Shown in pieces: positions 46,453 through 56,897 of a DNA stretch of 64,000 nt. The position numbers were made by a program, and so were the translations under genes. Positions within the stretch are counted from its first letter, which is position 1. Every line of letters starts with the position of its first letter. Location: the NCBI RefSeq assembly GCF_018682675.1, contig NZ_JAFMTR010000054.1, forward strand, positions 89,766 to 153,765. Direction: 5' to 3'. This DNA is from Sphingopyxis soli. GTDB lineage: Bacteria; Pseudomonadota; Alphaproteobacteria; Sphingomonadales; Sphingomonadaceae. The notes under the pieces were generated by a model that was given only the letters and a program-made list of their open reading frames with translations, did not search any database and was not told the origin of the DNA.

Positions 46453-47045
46453 GCGAGGAATCTCTCCAATGTCGCGAGGCCATAGGTCTGGCTCTTTTCG
46501 GGATGGTATTGCACGCCGACGATATTGTCCCTTGCGACCGCCGCCACGAAGGGACCGCCATGGTCGCTCGTCGCCGCGACGTCGGCCGTTTCGGCGAAAT
46601 GATAGCCGTGGAGGAAATAGGCCTCGCCCGCGGCGATCACTGCATGGTCGCCTGTGGGGATCACGTCGTTCCAGCCCATGTGCGGGATGCGGAGGCCGGG
46701 CGCCGGGTCGAAGGCGCGCACCGTGCCGCCGATCCAGCCGAGCCCTTGGTGCGCGCCATGCTCCTCGCCCGCATCGGCGAGCAATTGCATGCCGACGCAG
46801 ATGCCGAGGAAGGGCACGCCCTCGCCGCGCACGCGGCGTTCCATGGCGTCCACCAGACCGTCGATCGCCGACAGCCCGTTCATGCACGCGGCGAAGGCGC
46901 CGACGCCCGGCAGCACGATGCGATCGGCCTTGGCGACAATATCGGGGTCGGCCGTGACGGCGACGCCCTCCGCGCCCGCAGCGACGAGCGCATTATGCAC
47001 CGAGCGAAGATTGCCAGCGCCATAGTCGATCAGGGCGATGGTCAC
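46440..47045 (-). CDS. hisH: Imidazole glycerol phosphate synthase glutaminase HisH
   Basis: A 201-residue class I glutamine amidotransferase. [18 protein letters not shown] is the start motif. The nucleophile is in [11 protein letters not shown] and the His-Glu of the triad in QYHPEKSQ. It gives ammonia to HisF. It overlaps hisA by 13 bases; a 161-base palindromic gap separates it from hisB. Confidence 0.95.
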
Positions 47046-47049
47046 TTAA

Positions 47050-47202
47050 TTCCCCTCCCGCAAGCGGGAGGGGCAACGAGGCTCGCCAGCTTGCTGGCTA
47101 GCCGCAGTGGGGTGGGCAGCAGCGAGGGCGGTATTGCCCACCCCGCTGCGACTAGCGGACACGTCCGCAAGTCTCGCTACCCCTCCCGTTTGCGGGAGGG
47201 GG
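47050..47202. repeat. Large palindromic repeat between hisH and hisB
   Basis: Two hairpins of the form cccctcccg..cgggagggg at 47052-47073 and 47180-47201 enclose a middle pair (cagtggggtgggcag and its near complement, ttgcccaccccgctg). The whole block is an imperfect inverted repeat of about 150 bases inside the his operon. Confidence 0.75.
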
Positions 47203-47206
47203 AAGG

Positions 47207-47794
47207 TCATAGCACACCCTTCGTGCTGGGGATGGCGTCGCCCTTGCGCGGATCGATCTCGACCGCCTGGCGCAGCGCGCGCGCCAGCGCCTTGTACATG
47301 CTTTCGGCGATGTGGTGATTATTCTCGCCGTACAGCGTCTCGATGTGCAGCGTGATCCCGGCGGTCTGCGCGAAGCTTGCGAACCAGTGCGGAAACATCT
47401 CGGTATCCATCTCGCCGAGCCGCGGTTGCGAAAAGCCCGATTTCCAGACGCAGTGCGGGCGCCCCGAAATGTCGAGCACGCAGCGCGTCAGCGTTTCGTC
47501 CATCGGCGAATGCGCCTCGCCATAGCGGGCGATGCCGCGCTTGTCGCCGAGCGCCTTGGCCACCGCTTCACCCAGCGCGAGCGCCGAATCCTCGACTGTG
47601 TGGTGCTGGTCGATGTGGAGGTCGCCCTTCACGCTCATGGCAATGTCGATCAGCGAATGGCGCGACAATTGCTCGACCATATGGTCGAGGAAACCGATCC
47701 CGGTGGACACCGAATAATCGCCCGTGCCGTCGAGATTGACGGTGATCGCGATATCCGTTTCCTTGGTCGTGCGCTGGACGGTGGCGGTTCGCAT
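47207..47794 (-). CDS. hisB: Imidazoleglycerol-phosphate dehydratase HisB
   Basis: A 195-residue monofunctional enzyme, sixth step of histidine synthesis. Manganese-binding histidine motifs appear as [27 protein letters not shown] and GENNHHIAE. It lacks the phosphatase domain fused in E. coli HisB, as usual for alphaproteobacteria. It heads the run hisB-hisH-hisA-hisF and is divergent from sspB (95-base gap). Confidence 0.95.
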   Translation of the reverse strand: MRTATVQRTTKETDIAITVNLDGTGDYSVSTGIGFLDHMVEQLSRHSLIDIAMSVKGDLHIDQHHTVEDSALALGEAVAKALGDKRGIARYGEAHSPMDETLTRCVLDISGRPHCVWKSGFSQPRLGEMDTEMFPHWFASFAQTAGITLHIETLYGENNHHIAESMYKALARALRQAVEIDPRKGDAIPSTKGVL

Positions 47795-47889
47795 GGCGCA
47801 CGCCTTAGAGCCTCCGTTTCACGTTGCAAGGCGATTCTCCCCCTTTGAGGCCTCTTGACCGGCGCTCGTGCGACGTTCATCCCCCGCGC

Positions 47890-48372
47890 ATGAGTGACGA
47901 TGTCCGCGACAGCCTGATTCCCTATGACGAAATCGTGCAGGATGCGCTGCGCGCCGTGGTCGGCCGCGTGCTGAGCCAGATCGAGGGGCACGACAGCCTG
48001 CCCGGCGAACATCATTTCTATATCACCTTCAAGACGCAGGCGCCGGGCGTCGACATCCCCGCGCATCTGGTCGCGAAATTCCCCGACGAGATGACGATCG
48101 TGCTCCAGAACCGCTTCTGGGACCTGACGGTCGAAAAGGATCGTTTCAGTGTCGGCCTGTCGTTCAACCAGACGCCGTCGACGCTGGTCATTCCCTATGC
48201 GGCGATCACCGCCTTCGTCGATCCGTCGGTCGATTTCGGGCTGCAGTTCCAGGTCAGCGACGACGAGATCGAAGCGCCCGAGCCGCATGACGAGGCCGAC
48301 AACGACCGCCCCGAGGTGTCGGGCGAGGATGGCTCGAACGTCGTGACCGTGGATTTCGGCAAGAAGAGATAA
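47890..48372 (+). CDS. sspB: SspB-family ClpXP adaptor
   Basis: A 160-residue protein. The N-terminal ordered domain includes LIPYDEIVQDALRAVVGRVL, HHFYITFKTQAPGVDIPAHL and MTIVLQNRFWDLTV, typical of alphaproteobacterial SspB, which delivers ssrA-tagged substrates to ClpXP. The C-terminal tail is acidic and ends in a short hydrophobic ClpX-binding motif (NVVTVDFGKKR). It begins at 47890; the next gene starts two bases after its stop. Confidence 0.92.
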   Translation: MSDDVRDSLIPYDEIVQDALRAVVGRVLSQIEGHDSLPGEHHFYITFKTQAPGVDIPAHLVAKFPDEMTIVLQNRFWDLTVEKDRFSVGLSFNQTPSTLVIPYAAITAFVDPSVDFGLQFQVSDDEIEAPEPHDEADNDRPEVSGEDGSNVVTVDFGKKR

Positions 48373-48373
48373 G

Positions 48374-48688
48374 GTGCCGGGCCCCGCCTGGCCTCCCAGC
48401 CGCTTCTGGCAATATTGGGCCCTCGCGGGCATGGTGATTCTGACCGGCGCCTTCTGGTGGGGGGTCGAGGGCTATGCGTTGTTCGAGGGCGGCTACGCGC
48501 GAAGCCAGATCGCCGACGGACTGCTGCGCTTCAGCCTGCTCGTCCTGACCCCCGCGCTGGTGCTGCTATGGCTCGCCGCCGCATGGCTGCGCCGCCGCGT
48601 CGGCGAGACCGGCTATTGGCAGATGCTCGCGCTCGTGGCGATGACCTGGGGCAGCGCGATTTTGGTGACAAGGATGATGCTGCGATGA
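48374..48688 (+). CDS. Small membrane protein of unknown function
   Basis: A 104-residue protein with a GTG start at 48374, directly after sspB. It has two or three membrane helices (about 14-34, 50-70 and 82-100). No family is recognised. Its stop overlaps the fumC ATG by four bases, so the three genes are co-translated. Confidence 0.7.
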   Translation: MPGPAWPPSRFWQYWALAGMVILTGAFWWGVEGYALFEGGYARSQIADGLLRFSLLVLTPALVLLWLAAAWLRRRVGETGYWQMLALVAMTWGSAILVTRMMLR

Positions 48689-50082
48689 GCACCGCGCGGA
48701 TCGAAAGCGACAGCATCGGCGAGATCGAGGTGCCGGCCGACGCCTATTGGGGGGCGCAGACCGAACGCAGCCGGCACAATTTCGCTTTCCCCCCGCACGA
48801 GCGGATGCCGCTGCCGGTCGTCCACGCGCTGGCGCGGATCAAGGGCGCGGCGGCGCGGGTGAACCGGACCCACGGCCTCGACGCGAGGCTCGCCGACGCC
48901 ATCGCCGCCGCTGCCGACGCCGTCGTCGCGGGCGAATATGACGACCAGTTTCCCCTCGCCATCTGGCAGACGGGCAGTGGCACCCAGTCGAACATGAATG
49001 CGAACGAGGTGATCGCGGGGATCGCCAACGAAAGGCTCGCGGGAACGCGCGGCGGCAAGGCGCCGGTCCACCCCAACGACCATGTCAACATGGGCCAGTC
49101 GTCGAACGACAGCTTCCCCACCGCGCTGCACGTCGCGGTCGCGGTCGAAACGACGGTGCGGCTGCTTCCCGCACTCGCCGAACTCACCGACGCGCTCGCG
49201 GCAAAGGCCGCCGTCTGGCACGATATCGTCAAGATCGGCCGCACCCATTTGCAAGACGCGACCCCGCTGACCCTGGGGCAGGAATTTTCGGGCTATGTCG
49301 CGCAGCTTGTCTCCGCGCGCGCGCGGATCGAGGGCGCGCTGGCGCACAATATCTGCAAGCTCGCCCAGGGCGGCACTGCGGTCGGCACCGGCCTCAACGC
49401 CCCCGCGGGCTTCGACCAGGCGATGGCCGACGAACTCGGCCGCAGCACCGGCATCGCGTTCGAACCCGCGCGCAACAAGTTCGAGGCGCTGGCGTCGAAC
49501 GACGGGCTCGTCTTCTTCTCCGGCGCGCTCAATACGCTGGCGGTCGCGCTGACCAAGATCGCGAACGACATCCGCCTGCTCGGCTCCGGGCCGCGCGCAG
49601 GCTTCGGCGAGCTCGACCTGCCCGCGAACGAGCCCGGCAGCTCGATCATGCCGGGCAAGGTCAACCCGACGCAGTGCGAGATGCTGACGATGGTCGCGGC
49701 GCAGGTGATCGGCAACCATCAGGCGGTCACCGTCGGCGGGCTCCAGGGGCATCTCGAACTCAACGTCTTCAAGCCGCTGATGGGGTCGAATGTGCTGCGT
49801 TCGATCGAGCTGCTCGCCATCGGCATGGCGGGCTTCACCGAGCATTGCGTCGTCGGGATCGAGCCCAATCGCGCGCGCATCGACGAGTTGATGAACAGGT
49901 CGCTGATGCTGGTGACGGCGCTCGCCCCCGAAATCGGCTATGACAAGGCCGCGAAGATCGCCAAGCACGCGCATGAGACCGGATCGACATTGCGCGACGC
50001 CGCGCTCGAACTCGGCTATGTCGATGGCGAGACGTTCGACCGCGTCGTCGATCCGCGCACGATGCTGGGACCGGAACCCTGA
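48685..50082 (+). CDS. fumC: Class II fumarate hydratase FumC
   Basis: A 465-residue homotetrameric iron-free fumarase of the TCA cycle. The signature [11 protein letters not shown] is present, with [16 protein letters not shown] and [14 protein letters not shown] as further active-site segments. [18 protein letters not shown] holds the catalytic His region. The ATG at 48685 overlaps the previous gene's stop. Confidence 0.97.
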   Translation: MSTARIESDSIGEIEVPADAYWGAQTERSRHNFAFPPHERMPLPVVHALARIKGAAARVNRTHGLDARLADAIAAAADAVVAGEYDDQFPLAIWQTGSGTQSNMNANEVIAGIANERLAGTRGGKAPVHPNDHVNMGQSSNDSFPTALHVAVAVETTVRLLPALAELTDALAAKAAVWHDIVKIGRTHLQDATPLTLGQEFSGYVAQLVSARARIEGALAHNICKLAQGGTAVGTGLNAPAGFDQAMADELGRSTGIAFEPARNKFEALASNDGLVFFSGALNTLAVALTKIANDIRLLGSGPRAGFGELDLPANEPGSSIMPGKVNPTQCEMLTMVAAQVIGNHQAVTVGGLQGHLELNVFKPLMGSNVLRSIELLAIGMAGFTEHCVVGIEPNRARIDELMNRSLMLVTALAPEIGYDKAAKIAKHAHETGSTLRDAALELGYVDGETFDRVVDPRTMLGPEP

Positions 50083-50120
50083 GCGCGCGCGAGGCATTTA
50101 TGGAGGGGAAGGAGAGAAAG

Positions 50121-50459
50121 ATGATGGGACGGATCATCGGCGGCGTGCTTGGAAGCGCGATCGGACGCCAAAAAAATAATCACCCCATCGCGGGCGCGGT
50201 GATCGGTGCGGGAACGCTGTTCGCGGCGCGGCGGCTGTTTCCGCAGCGCTATGCGGTACTCGCCGCGACCGCCGCCGCCGCCTATCTCACCAAGAAATGG
50301 GCCGACCGCGCCGAAGCGCGGCAGGCGGCCGCGGATATGCAGGCCGCGACCGCGAAACGCGTGGCGAGCGGCGAGGCACCAACCGACGGCGAAATGCTGG
50401 GCGACGCACTCCCGCCCGAAATCCCGATCGATGCGAACGGGCACGCGGCCATCCACTAA
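50121..50459 (+). CDS. Small Gly/Ala-rich protein, possibly membrane-associated
   Basis: A 112-residue protein. The start at 50121 has GGAGAG upstream. Residues 2-45 contain GxxxG repeats (GRIIGGVLGSAIG, GAVIGAGTLFAARR) like glycine-zipper proteins, then an Ala-rich helix. The C-terminal tail is polar. No family is assigned. Its stop overlaps the stop of the convergent DUF2585 gene by four bases. Confidence 0.65.
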   Translation: MMGRIIGGVLGSAIGRQKNNHPIAGAVIGAGTLFAARRLFPQRYAVLAATAAAAYLTKKWADRAEARQAAADMQAATAKRVASGEAPTDGEMLGDALPPEIPIDANGHAAIH

Positions 50460-51019
50460 CCGCCCGCCTGCCACTCCTTCACCGCCTCGACCGGAGCGAC
50501 GAGCATCAGGACATTGAGCGTCAGATTGTCGCGGATCGTCCACAGCGTGAACAGCTCGAACGCGATCGCGATCAGCACGGTGACCCACCAGCGCATCCGG
50601 CTTGCGGCGAGGAAGCCCACCACCATGAAGGCCGTATCGCTGACCGAGTTCAGGATCGAATCGCCCGAATAGCCATAGGCCATCGTCACCTCGCGATAGC
50701 GGTCGATGATGATCGGCGAATTCTCCAATATCTCCCACGCGCCCTCGATCCCGATTGCGAGCGCCAGTGCGACCCACAAGGGCCGCGACGGCATCAGCCA
50801 GCGCGACAGGCCGAAAAAGATGAAGCCGTGGATGATATGGCTGAAACTGTACCAGTCCGAAATCTGCTGGCTGTTCTGGTTCGACTGGACGATTCCGTGC
50901 CACAGGCTGACCGTGCCGCACGGGCAGATCGGCGGGCGCCCCATCGCGAAGAGGATCGCGGCCAGCAGCGCGAGCAGCGCTGCGGTGACCAACCAGCCCG
51001 TGCGCGACATCCCCGCCAT
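50456..51019 (-). CDS. DUF2585 (UPF0314) membrane protein
   Basis: A 187-residue inner-membrane protein with about five helices. The family motif GRPPICPCGTVSLWHGIVQS, then NSQQISDWYSFSHIIHGFIF, and GIEGAWEILENSP is well kept. Function is unknown; it is common in alphaproteobacteria. The start at 51019 fits the family better than 51049. Confidence 0.88.
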   Translation of the reverse strand: MAGMSRTGWLVTAALLALLAAILFAMGRPPICPCGTVSLWHGIVQSNQNSQQISDWYSFSHIIHGFIFFGLSRWLMPSRPLWVALALAIGIEGAWEILENSPIIIDRYREVTMAYGYSGDSILNSVSDTAFMVVGFLAASRMRWWVTVLIAIAFELFTLWTIRDNLTLNVLMLVAPVEAVKEWQAGG

Positions 51020-51066
51020 CCGTGTCTCCCCCTTGACCGCTGCCCTCACCCGCGCGAATAGCGCGC

Positions 51067-51729
51067 ATGACCGAAAGCGTCCATCTGAACCGCCGCGGCG
51101 TGCTCTTCGTCCTCTCCTCGCCCTCGGGCGCGGGCAAGACCACCATATCGCGCATGATGCTCGAAGCCGACAAGGACATCGCGCTCTCGATCTCCGCGAC
51201 CACGCGCCCGCCGCGCCCGGGTGAGGTCGACGGCGTCCACTATCATTTCGTCGATACCGACACCTTCAAGAAGATGGCGGCCGACGGCGAGTTCCTCGAA
51301 TGGGCGCATGTCTTCGGCCACCGCTACGGCACCCCGCGCGCGCCGGTCGAGGAAATGCTCGCGGCGGGCAAGGACGTCTTGTTCGACATCGACTGGCAGG
51401 GCGCGCAGCAGCTCTATCAGGAAGCGGGCCCCGACGTAGTGCGCGTCTTCGTGCTGCCGCCGACGATGGAAGAACTCGAACGCCGCCTCCGCGCGCGCAA
51501 GACCGACAGCGACGCGGTGATCGCCGCGCGGATGGAGCGCGCCGCGAACGAGATCAGCCACTGGGACGGCTATGACTATGTGCTGATCAACGACGCGGTC
51601 GAGGAATGCTATGGCGAGGTGATGGCGATCCTGCGCGCCGAGCGGCTGAAGCGCCGCCGCCAGATCGGGCTGATCGGCTTTGCGCGCGACCTGATCCGCT
51701 CGGTGCCCGACGCGGACAGGAAGCTTTAA
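51067..51729 (+). CDS. gmk: Guanylate kinase
   Basis: A 220-residue enzyme that converts GMP to GDP with ATP. The P-loop is SSPSGAGKTTI. Guanylate-binding motifs are SATTRPPRPGEVDGVHYHFV and LEWAHVFGHRYGTP; the lid region is ARKTDSD..ARMERA. Length fits. A REP-like palindrome lies eight bases after the stop. Confidence 0.96.
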   Translation: MTESVHLNRRGVLFVLSSPSGAGKTTISRMMLEADKDIALSISATTRPPRPGEVDGVHYHFVDTDTFKKMAADGEFLEWAHVFGHRYGTPRAPVEEMLAAGKDVLFDIDWQGAQQLYQEAGPDVVRVFVLPPTMEELERRLRARKTDSDAVIAARMERAANEISHWDGYDYVLINDAVEECYGEVMAILRAERLKRRRQIGLIGFARDLIRSVPDADRKL

Positions 51730-51736
51730 CACACAT

Positions 51737-51819
51737 CGTCATTGCGAGGAGCGAAGCGACGCGGCAATCCAGAGTGTGCGTAAACCGCTCTGGATTGCTT
51801 CGCTTCGCTCGCAATGACG
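51737..51819. repeat. REP-like palindrome (CGTCATTGCGAG family)
   Basis: Begins CGTCATTGCGAGGAGCGAAG and ends CTTCGCTCGCAATGACG; the ends are near-complements with an inner CCAGAG..CTCTGG pair. It lies between convergent genes (gmk and the thioesterase), where it can fold on both strands. This type of repeat is common in sphingomonad intergenic DNA. Confidence 0.8.
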
Positions 51820-51832
51820 AGGCTTTGGGACG

Positions 51833-52269
51833 TTAGGCCGCCCTCGCCAGCCTGGCTTCCAACTCGGCGACCATCTCCGCCCGCAGCGGTTTCGCCTTCC
51901 CGTCGGTGCGGCACACAACCACCGTGTCGCAGGTCGCAATGCAGCGGCCGTTCTGGAACATCGCCTGGACGATCGTCCAGCTCGACGTGCCGAGGCGACC
52001 GATGCCGGTCGCGATCTGGACCGGATCGGGAAAATTGCCTTCGGCCAGATAATTGATCTCGACCGCCGCGACCATCGTGCGTTCGTTCGCCGGACGCTCT
52101 TCCAGCGGCCGCACTTCGCGGTTCAGCAAGACGCGGCCGCTTTCGAACAGCGCGGCAAAGGCCACATTGTTGAGGTGGCCGTTGATGTCCATGTCCTGGA
52201 ACCGCGTCTGCAGGTCGATATGGACAGGGTAGCTGGCGGCGTCGAGCCGCCAGCTCTCCGGTTTCGCCA

Positions 52270-52270
<1 letters not shown>
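51833..52270 (-). CDS. Acyl-CoA thioesterase (4HBT/hotdog fold)
   Basis: A 145-residue hotdog-fold protein. RFQDMDINGHLNNVAFAALFESGR is the 4-hydroxybenzoyl-CoA thioesterase signature with the catalytic Asp. VAAVEINYLAEGNFPDPVQI continues the fold. The start at 52270 overlaps the SDR stop by one base. It likely hydrolyses acyl-CoAs in the adjoining acyl-CoA pathway. Confidence 0.88.
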
Positions 52271-53052
<782 letters not shown>

Positions 53053-53078
53053 GTCATGTCCTTTCCCTGAAAAATGCG

Positions 53079-53161
53079 TGTTCCGGCGAAAGCCGGAACC
53101 CAGAGCGTGAACAACTGACGCCCGCGTCAGGCCGCCCTGGGCTCCGGCGTCCGCCGGAGCA
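53079..53161. repeat. Triple-hairpin palindromic repeat between SDR and thiolase genes
   Basis: Hairpins at 53081-53098 (ttccggc/gccggaa), 53115-53130 (ctgacg/cgtcag) and 53141-53160 (gctccggcg/cgccggagc). This is a compact REP-like element in the 117-base gap. Confidence 0.75.
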
Positions 53162-53169
53162 CAAGATCG

Positions 53170-54339
53170 TTAAAGTCGCTCGACGATCGTGACGTTGGCC
53201 TGGCCGCCGCCTTCGCACATCGTCTGCAGGCCATATTTGCCGCCGGTCGCATCGAGCACGCCGAGGAGCGTCGCCATCAGCTTTGCGCCGCTGGCGCCGA
53301 GCGGGTGGCCGAGCGCGATCGCGCCGCCATGCTGGTTGAGCCGCGCATGGTCGCCGCCCAGATATTTGAGCCACGCCAGCGGCACCGGCGCGAACGCCTC
53401 GTTGACTTCATAGGCGTCGATGTCGCCGATGCTGAGCCCGGCCTTCTTCAGCGCCTTTTCGGTCGCGAACAGCGGCTCTTCGAGCATGATCACCGGATCG
53501 CCCGCGGTCACCGATACATGGTGGATGCGCGCGCGGGGCGTCAGGCCGTGATCCTTCAGCGCCTGTTCGGAGACGACGAGCACCGCCGAGGCGCCGTCGC
53601 AGATCTGGCTCGACGTCGCGGCGGTGATCGATCCGCCTTCCTGCAGCAGCTTGACGCCGGCAATGCCGTCGAGCGTCGCGTCGAAGCGGATCCCCTCGTC
53701 GACCTTGTGCCATTCCTTGCCCTCGGGAGTCTCGATCTCGACCGGCACGATCTCGCGCTCGAACACGCCCGCCTCGGTCGCCGCCTTCGCGCGGCGGTGG
53801 CTTTCGAGCGCGAAGGCGTCGAGGTCGTCCTTGGTGAAGCCGTGCTTCTTGACGATCATCTCGGCGCCCATGAACTGGCTGAACATGATGCCGGGATATT
53901 TTTCCTCGAGCCGCGGCGACTTGTAGTTGCCGAGTCCCTCTTTCATGAACAAGGTCGCGACCGACCCCATCGGCACGCGCGTCATGCTTTCGATGCCGCT
54001 GGCAAGGACGATATCCTGCGTCCCCGACAGCACCGCCTGCGCCGCGAAGGTGATCGCCTGCTGCGACGAGCCGCACTGGCGGTCGATGGTGACGGCAGGA
54101 ATCGAGTCGGGCAGCTTCGAGGCGAGCACCGCGTTGCGGCCGACGTCCATCGTTTGCTGGCCGCCCTGGCTGACGCAGCCGGTGATGACGTCGTCGATGG
54201 CGCTCGTGTCGAAATCGTTGCGGTCGGCGATCGCGTCGAACACGGCGGCGCCGAGGTCGACGGGGTGCACGCCGGCGAGCTTGCCGCCGCGCTTCCCGCC
54301 GGCGGTGCGGACGGCGTCGACGATATAGGCTGTGGCCAT
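53170..54339 (-). CDS. Acetyl-CoA acyltransferase (thiolase)
   Basis: A 389-residue thiolase. The acylated cysteine is in TIDRQCGSSQQAI; the other catalytic residues are in NEAFAPVPLAWL and NQHGGAIALGHPLGASGAK; the C-terminal cysteine is in TMCEGGGQAN. It cleaves beta-ketoacyl-CoA or condenses acetyl-CoA. The start at 54339 fits the family; the longer frame reaches into a palindromic repeat. Confidence 0.94.
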   Translation of the reverse strand: MATAYIVDAVRTAGGKRGGKLAGVHPVDLGAAVFDAIADRNDFDTSAIDDVITGCVSQGGQQTMDVGRNAVLASKLPDSIPAVTIDRQCGSSQQAITFAAQAVLSGTQDIVLASGIESMTRVPMGSVATLFMKEGLGNYKSPRLEEKYPGIMFSQFMGAEMIVKKHGFTKDDLDAFALESHRRAKAATEAGVFEREIVPVEIETPEGKEWHKVDEGIRFDATLDGIAGVKLLQEGGSITAATSSQICDGASAVLVVSEQALKDHGLTPRARIHHVSVTAGDPVIMLEEPLFATEKALKKAGLSIGDIDAYEVNEAFAPVPLAWLKYLGGDHARLNQHGGAIALGHPLGASGAKLMATLLGVLDATGGKYGLQTMCEGGGQANVTIVERL

Positions 54340-54362
54340 TGGGGAGTTCCTTTCACCTTCTT

Positions 54363-54507
54363 CCCTCCCCCCTTGCGGGAGAGGGATGTGGAGCCCCGGA
54401 CTCGATCCGGGGCGAAGCTGGGTGAGGGGTCGCGCGTCAAAACCCCTCGCAAGACTTGCAAGACGGCATGCCGCCAAGCCAAGTCTTTCTCTCCCGCAAG
54501 GGGAGAG
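54363..54507. repeat. Palindromic repeat between thiolase and acyl-CoA dehydrogenase genes
   Basis: Outer arms at 54369-54383 and 54489-54503 are 15-base reverse complements (ccccttgcgggagag and partner). An inner hairpin is ccccgga/tccgggg at 54394-54412. Confidence 0.7.
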
Positions 54508-54516
54508 CGTTTTTCG

Positions 54517-55671
54517 TCAGAGCTTCCGCCCGATCAGTTCCTTCATGATCTCGTTGGTGCCGCCGAAAATCCGCGTCACGCGCGCGGCGCGCCAGGCGCG
54601 GGCGATCGGATATTCGTTCATGTAACCGGCGCCGCCGAACAGCTGGAGGCATTTGTCCATGACTTCCCACTGCAATTCGGTGTGCCACAGCTTCGCCGCC
54701 GCGCCCTCTTCGGGGGTCAGCTCCTTCTTGAGGTGCCGCGCGAGCGCCCAGTCGAGGTGCGCCCAGCCGACCTGCAGCTTGGCCTTCAGATCGGCAAGGA
54801 CGAAACGGCTGTTCTGGAAGTCGAGAATCGGCTTGCCGAACGCCTTGCGCTCGCGCGTATATTCGACCGTGTCGTCGAAGGCGCGCTGCGCCGACGCCTG
54901 CGCGCTGACGGCAATCGAGAGCCGCTCCTGGGGAAGCTCGCTCATCAGATAGATGAACCCCTGCCCCTCTTCGCCGAGACAGTTGGTGATCGGCACGCGC
55001 ACGTCGTTGAAGAAGAGCTCCGACGTGTCAGCCTCGTCCTGCCCGATCTTGTCGAGGTTGCGGCCGCGCTGGAACCCTTCGCGGTCGGCCTCGACCAGCA
55101 CGATCGACACGCCCTTCCACGCGGGCTGGGCGTCGGGATCGGTCTTGACGCAGACCAGGATCAGGTCGGCGTTCTGGCCATTGGTGATATAGGTTTTCGA
55201 CCCGTTGATGACATAGTGATTGCCGTCCTTCTTCGCAGTCGTGCGCATCCCCTGAAGGTCGGAGCCGGTGCCGGGCTCGGTCATCGCGATCGCGGTGATC
55301 ACTTCGCCCGCGACCATCTTGGGCAGCCAGTGCTTCTTCTGCTCCTCGCTGCCGTAGCGGACAATATAGTTGGTCACGATGTCCGACTGGAGCGAGAAGC
55401 CGGTGGTGACGCGGCCATAATAGGCGCTCTCTTCGTCGACGATCGCATTATAGCCGAAATCGAGGCCGAGCCCGCCATATTCCTCGGGGACGGTCGGGCA
55501 GAGCAAACCCAATTCGCCGGCTTTCGGCCAGATGCTCTTCGGGACAATCCCCGCCTCGGCCCATTCCGCCTGATGGGGGGCGACTTCCTTTTCGAGGAAC
55601 TGGCGCACCGTCGAGCGGAACGCCTCATGATCCTCGGTATAGGCGGAGCGTGAGAGGTTATCGAGCGACAT
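54517..55671 (-). CDS. Acyl-CoA dehydrogenase
   Basis: A 384-residue FAD flavoenzyme. AIAMTEPGTGSDLQGMRTTA and the C-terminal QLFGGAGYMNEYPIARAWR with RIFGGTNEIMKELIGR are the two family signatures; the catalytic glutamate lies in GGAGYMNEYP or the later region as in long-/very-long-chain members. It opens beta-oxidation-type cycles for the SDR and thiolase next to it. A large palindromic repeat separates it from thiolase. Confidence 0.94.
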   Translation of the reverse strand: MSLDNLSRSAYTEDHEAFRSTVRQFLEKEVAPHQAEWAEAGIVPKSIWPKAGELGLLCPTVPEEYGGLGLDFGYNAIVDEESAYYGRVTTGFSLQSDIVTNYIVRYGSEEQKKHWLPKMVAGEVITAIAMTEPGTGSDLQGMRTTAKKDGNHYVINGSKTYITNGQNADLILVCVKTDPDAQPAWKGVSIVLVEADREGFQRGRNLDKIGQDEADTSELFFNDVRVPITNCLGEEGQGFIYLMSELPQERLSIAVSAQASAQRAFDDTVEYTRERKAFGKPILDFQNSRFVLADLKAKLQVGWAHLDWALARHLKKELTPEEGAAAKLWHTELQWEVMDKCLQLFGGAGYMNEYPIARAWRAARVTRIFGGTNEIMKELIGRKL

Positions 55672-55913
55672 CGTCTTTCCTTTTCCCAGTGGACGGCCCA
55701 GCGTTGGGTGGGGCCATTGTGCCGAGTCCCCGCATCATGCCGTGCGGGTTTCGTGGCGCACCTGACCTTACGTTTACGTCCACGTCAAGTAGAAATGCCG
55801 CTACGGCACAAGGATGTTGGTGATTGGGAACTTCGGCGCCCCCGCCTTCGCGGGATCGACGAATAGCTTTGCAACCCTGTGCAGCCGTCACGCGGGGCGC
55901 TAGCATCGACGCC

Positions 55914-56783
55914 ATGGCAGACCTCCTCCTCGACGCCGGCGCGCTGCTCGGCGAATCGCCGCGCTGGCACGCTGCCGAAGCGCGCCTCTATTGGGTCGAT
56001 ATCGACGCGCACCGCATCCATCGCACCGACCCCGAAACGGGCGCGACCGAGACGATGCAGCTGGATGGCCCCGTCGGCTGCGTCGCCCCGCGCGCGCGCG
56101 GCGGGCTGGTGATGGGTTTGAAGAACGGATGCGCGGTGATCGACGCGTGGGGCGAGGCGCCGCGCCCCTTTGGTCCCGCGGTGCTTGCGGGCATTCCCGA
56201 GCAGCGTTTCAACGACGGCTGCGTCGATGCGGCCGGCCGCTTCTGGGTCGGCAGCGTGACGAGCGACAAGGCGAACCCCGCGGCGATGCTGTTCCGCCTC
56301 GACCCCTACGGCGAAATCACCCCCATGGTCGGCGGGCTGCTGACGAGCAACGGCGCCGCGTTCAGCCCCGATGGCCGCACCTTCTATCACGCCGACACAC
56401 CGACGCATGCGCTGCGCGCCTATGACGTCGATCCCGCGACCGGCGAACTCGGCGAGGACCGGCTCTTTCACCAGTTCGAGCCCGGCGCCGGCCGCCCCGA
56501 CGGCGGCACCGTCGACGCTGAGGGCTGTTACTGGTCGGCGCTGTGGGACGGCTGGCGCGTCGTGCGGCTTTCGCCCACGGGCGAGCTGCTGCAGACCGTC
56601 GAGCTGCCGGTCCAGCGCCCGTCGATGATCGCGCTCGGCGGCGCCGACCTGCGCACCGCCTTCGTCACCAGCGCGGGCAAAAACCTGACCGACGAAGACC
56701 GCAAGGCGCAGCCGCACGCGGGCGGCCTCTTCACCTTCCGGGTCGACGTGCCGGGTATGGTCCAGCCGGGGTTCGCAGGCTAG
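55914..56783 (+). CDS. SMP-30/gluconolactonase family protein
   Basis: A 289-residue six-bladed propeller. ESPRWHAAEARLYWVDID is the N-terminal blade with the metal-binding Glu; FNDGCVDAAGRFWVGSVTS and RPDGGTVDAEGCYWSALW hold the Asn/Asp metal ligands. Family members hydrolyse sugar lactones. The ATG at 55914 is preferred on fold; no ribosome binding site is evident. An intrinsic terminator follows. Confidence 0.92.
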   Translation: MADLLLDAGALLGESPRWHAAEARLYWVDIDAHRIHRTDPETGATETMQLDGPVGCVAPRARGGLVMGLKNGCAVIDAWGEAPRPFGPAVLAGIPEQRFNDGCVDAAGRFWVGSVTSDKANPAAMLFRLDPYGEITPMVGGLLTSNGAAFSPDGRTFYHADTPTHALRAYDVDPATGELGEDRLFHQFEPGAGRPDGGTVDAEGCYWSALWDGWRVVRLSPTGELLQTVELPVQRPSMIALGGADLRTAFVTSAGKNLTDEDRKAQPHAGGLFTFRVDVPGMVQPGFAG

Positions 56784-56785
56784 CG

Positions 56786-56819
56786 ATCCTCCCCATCGCT
56801 TCACGACGGGGAGGATTTT
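56786..56819 (+). terminator. Rho-independent terminator after the SMP-30 gene
   Basis: Stem atcctcccc (56786-56794) with ggggaggat (56808-56816), 13-base loop, then TTT. It begins two bases after the SMP-30 stop. Confidence 0.8.
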
Positions 56820-56897
56820 GCTGCCCTTGCTCCCGCGCGCCATCTCGGGCTAAGGCGATCCGAATGGTTTCGCTCGAAACCAAAATTCCGGGGAGCT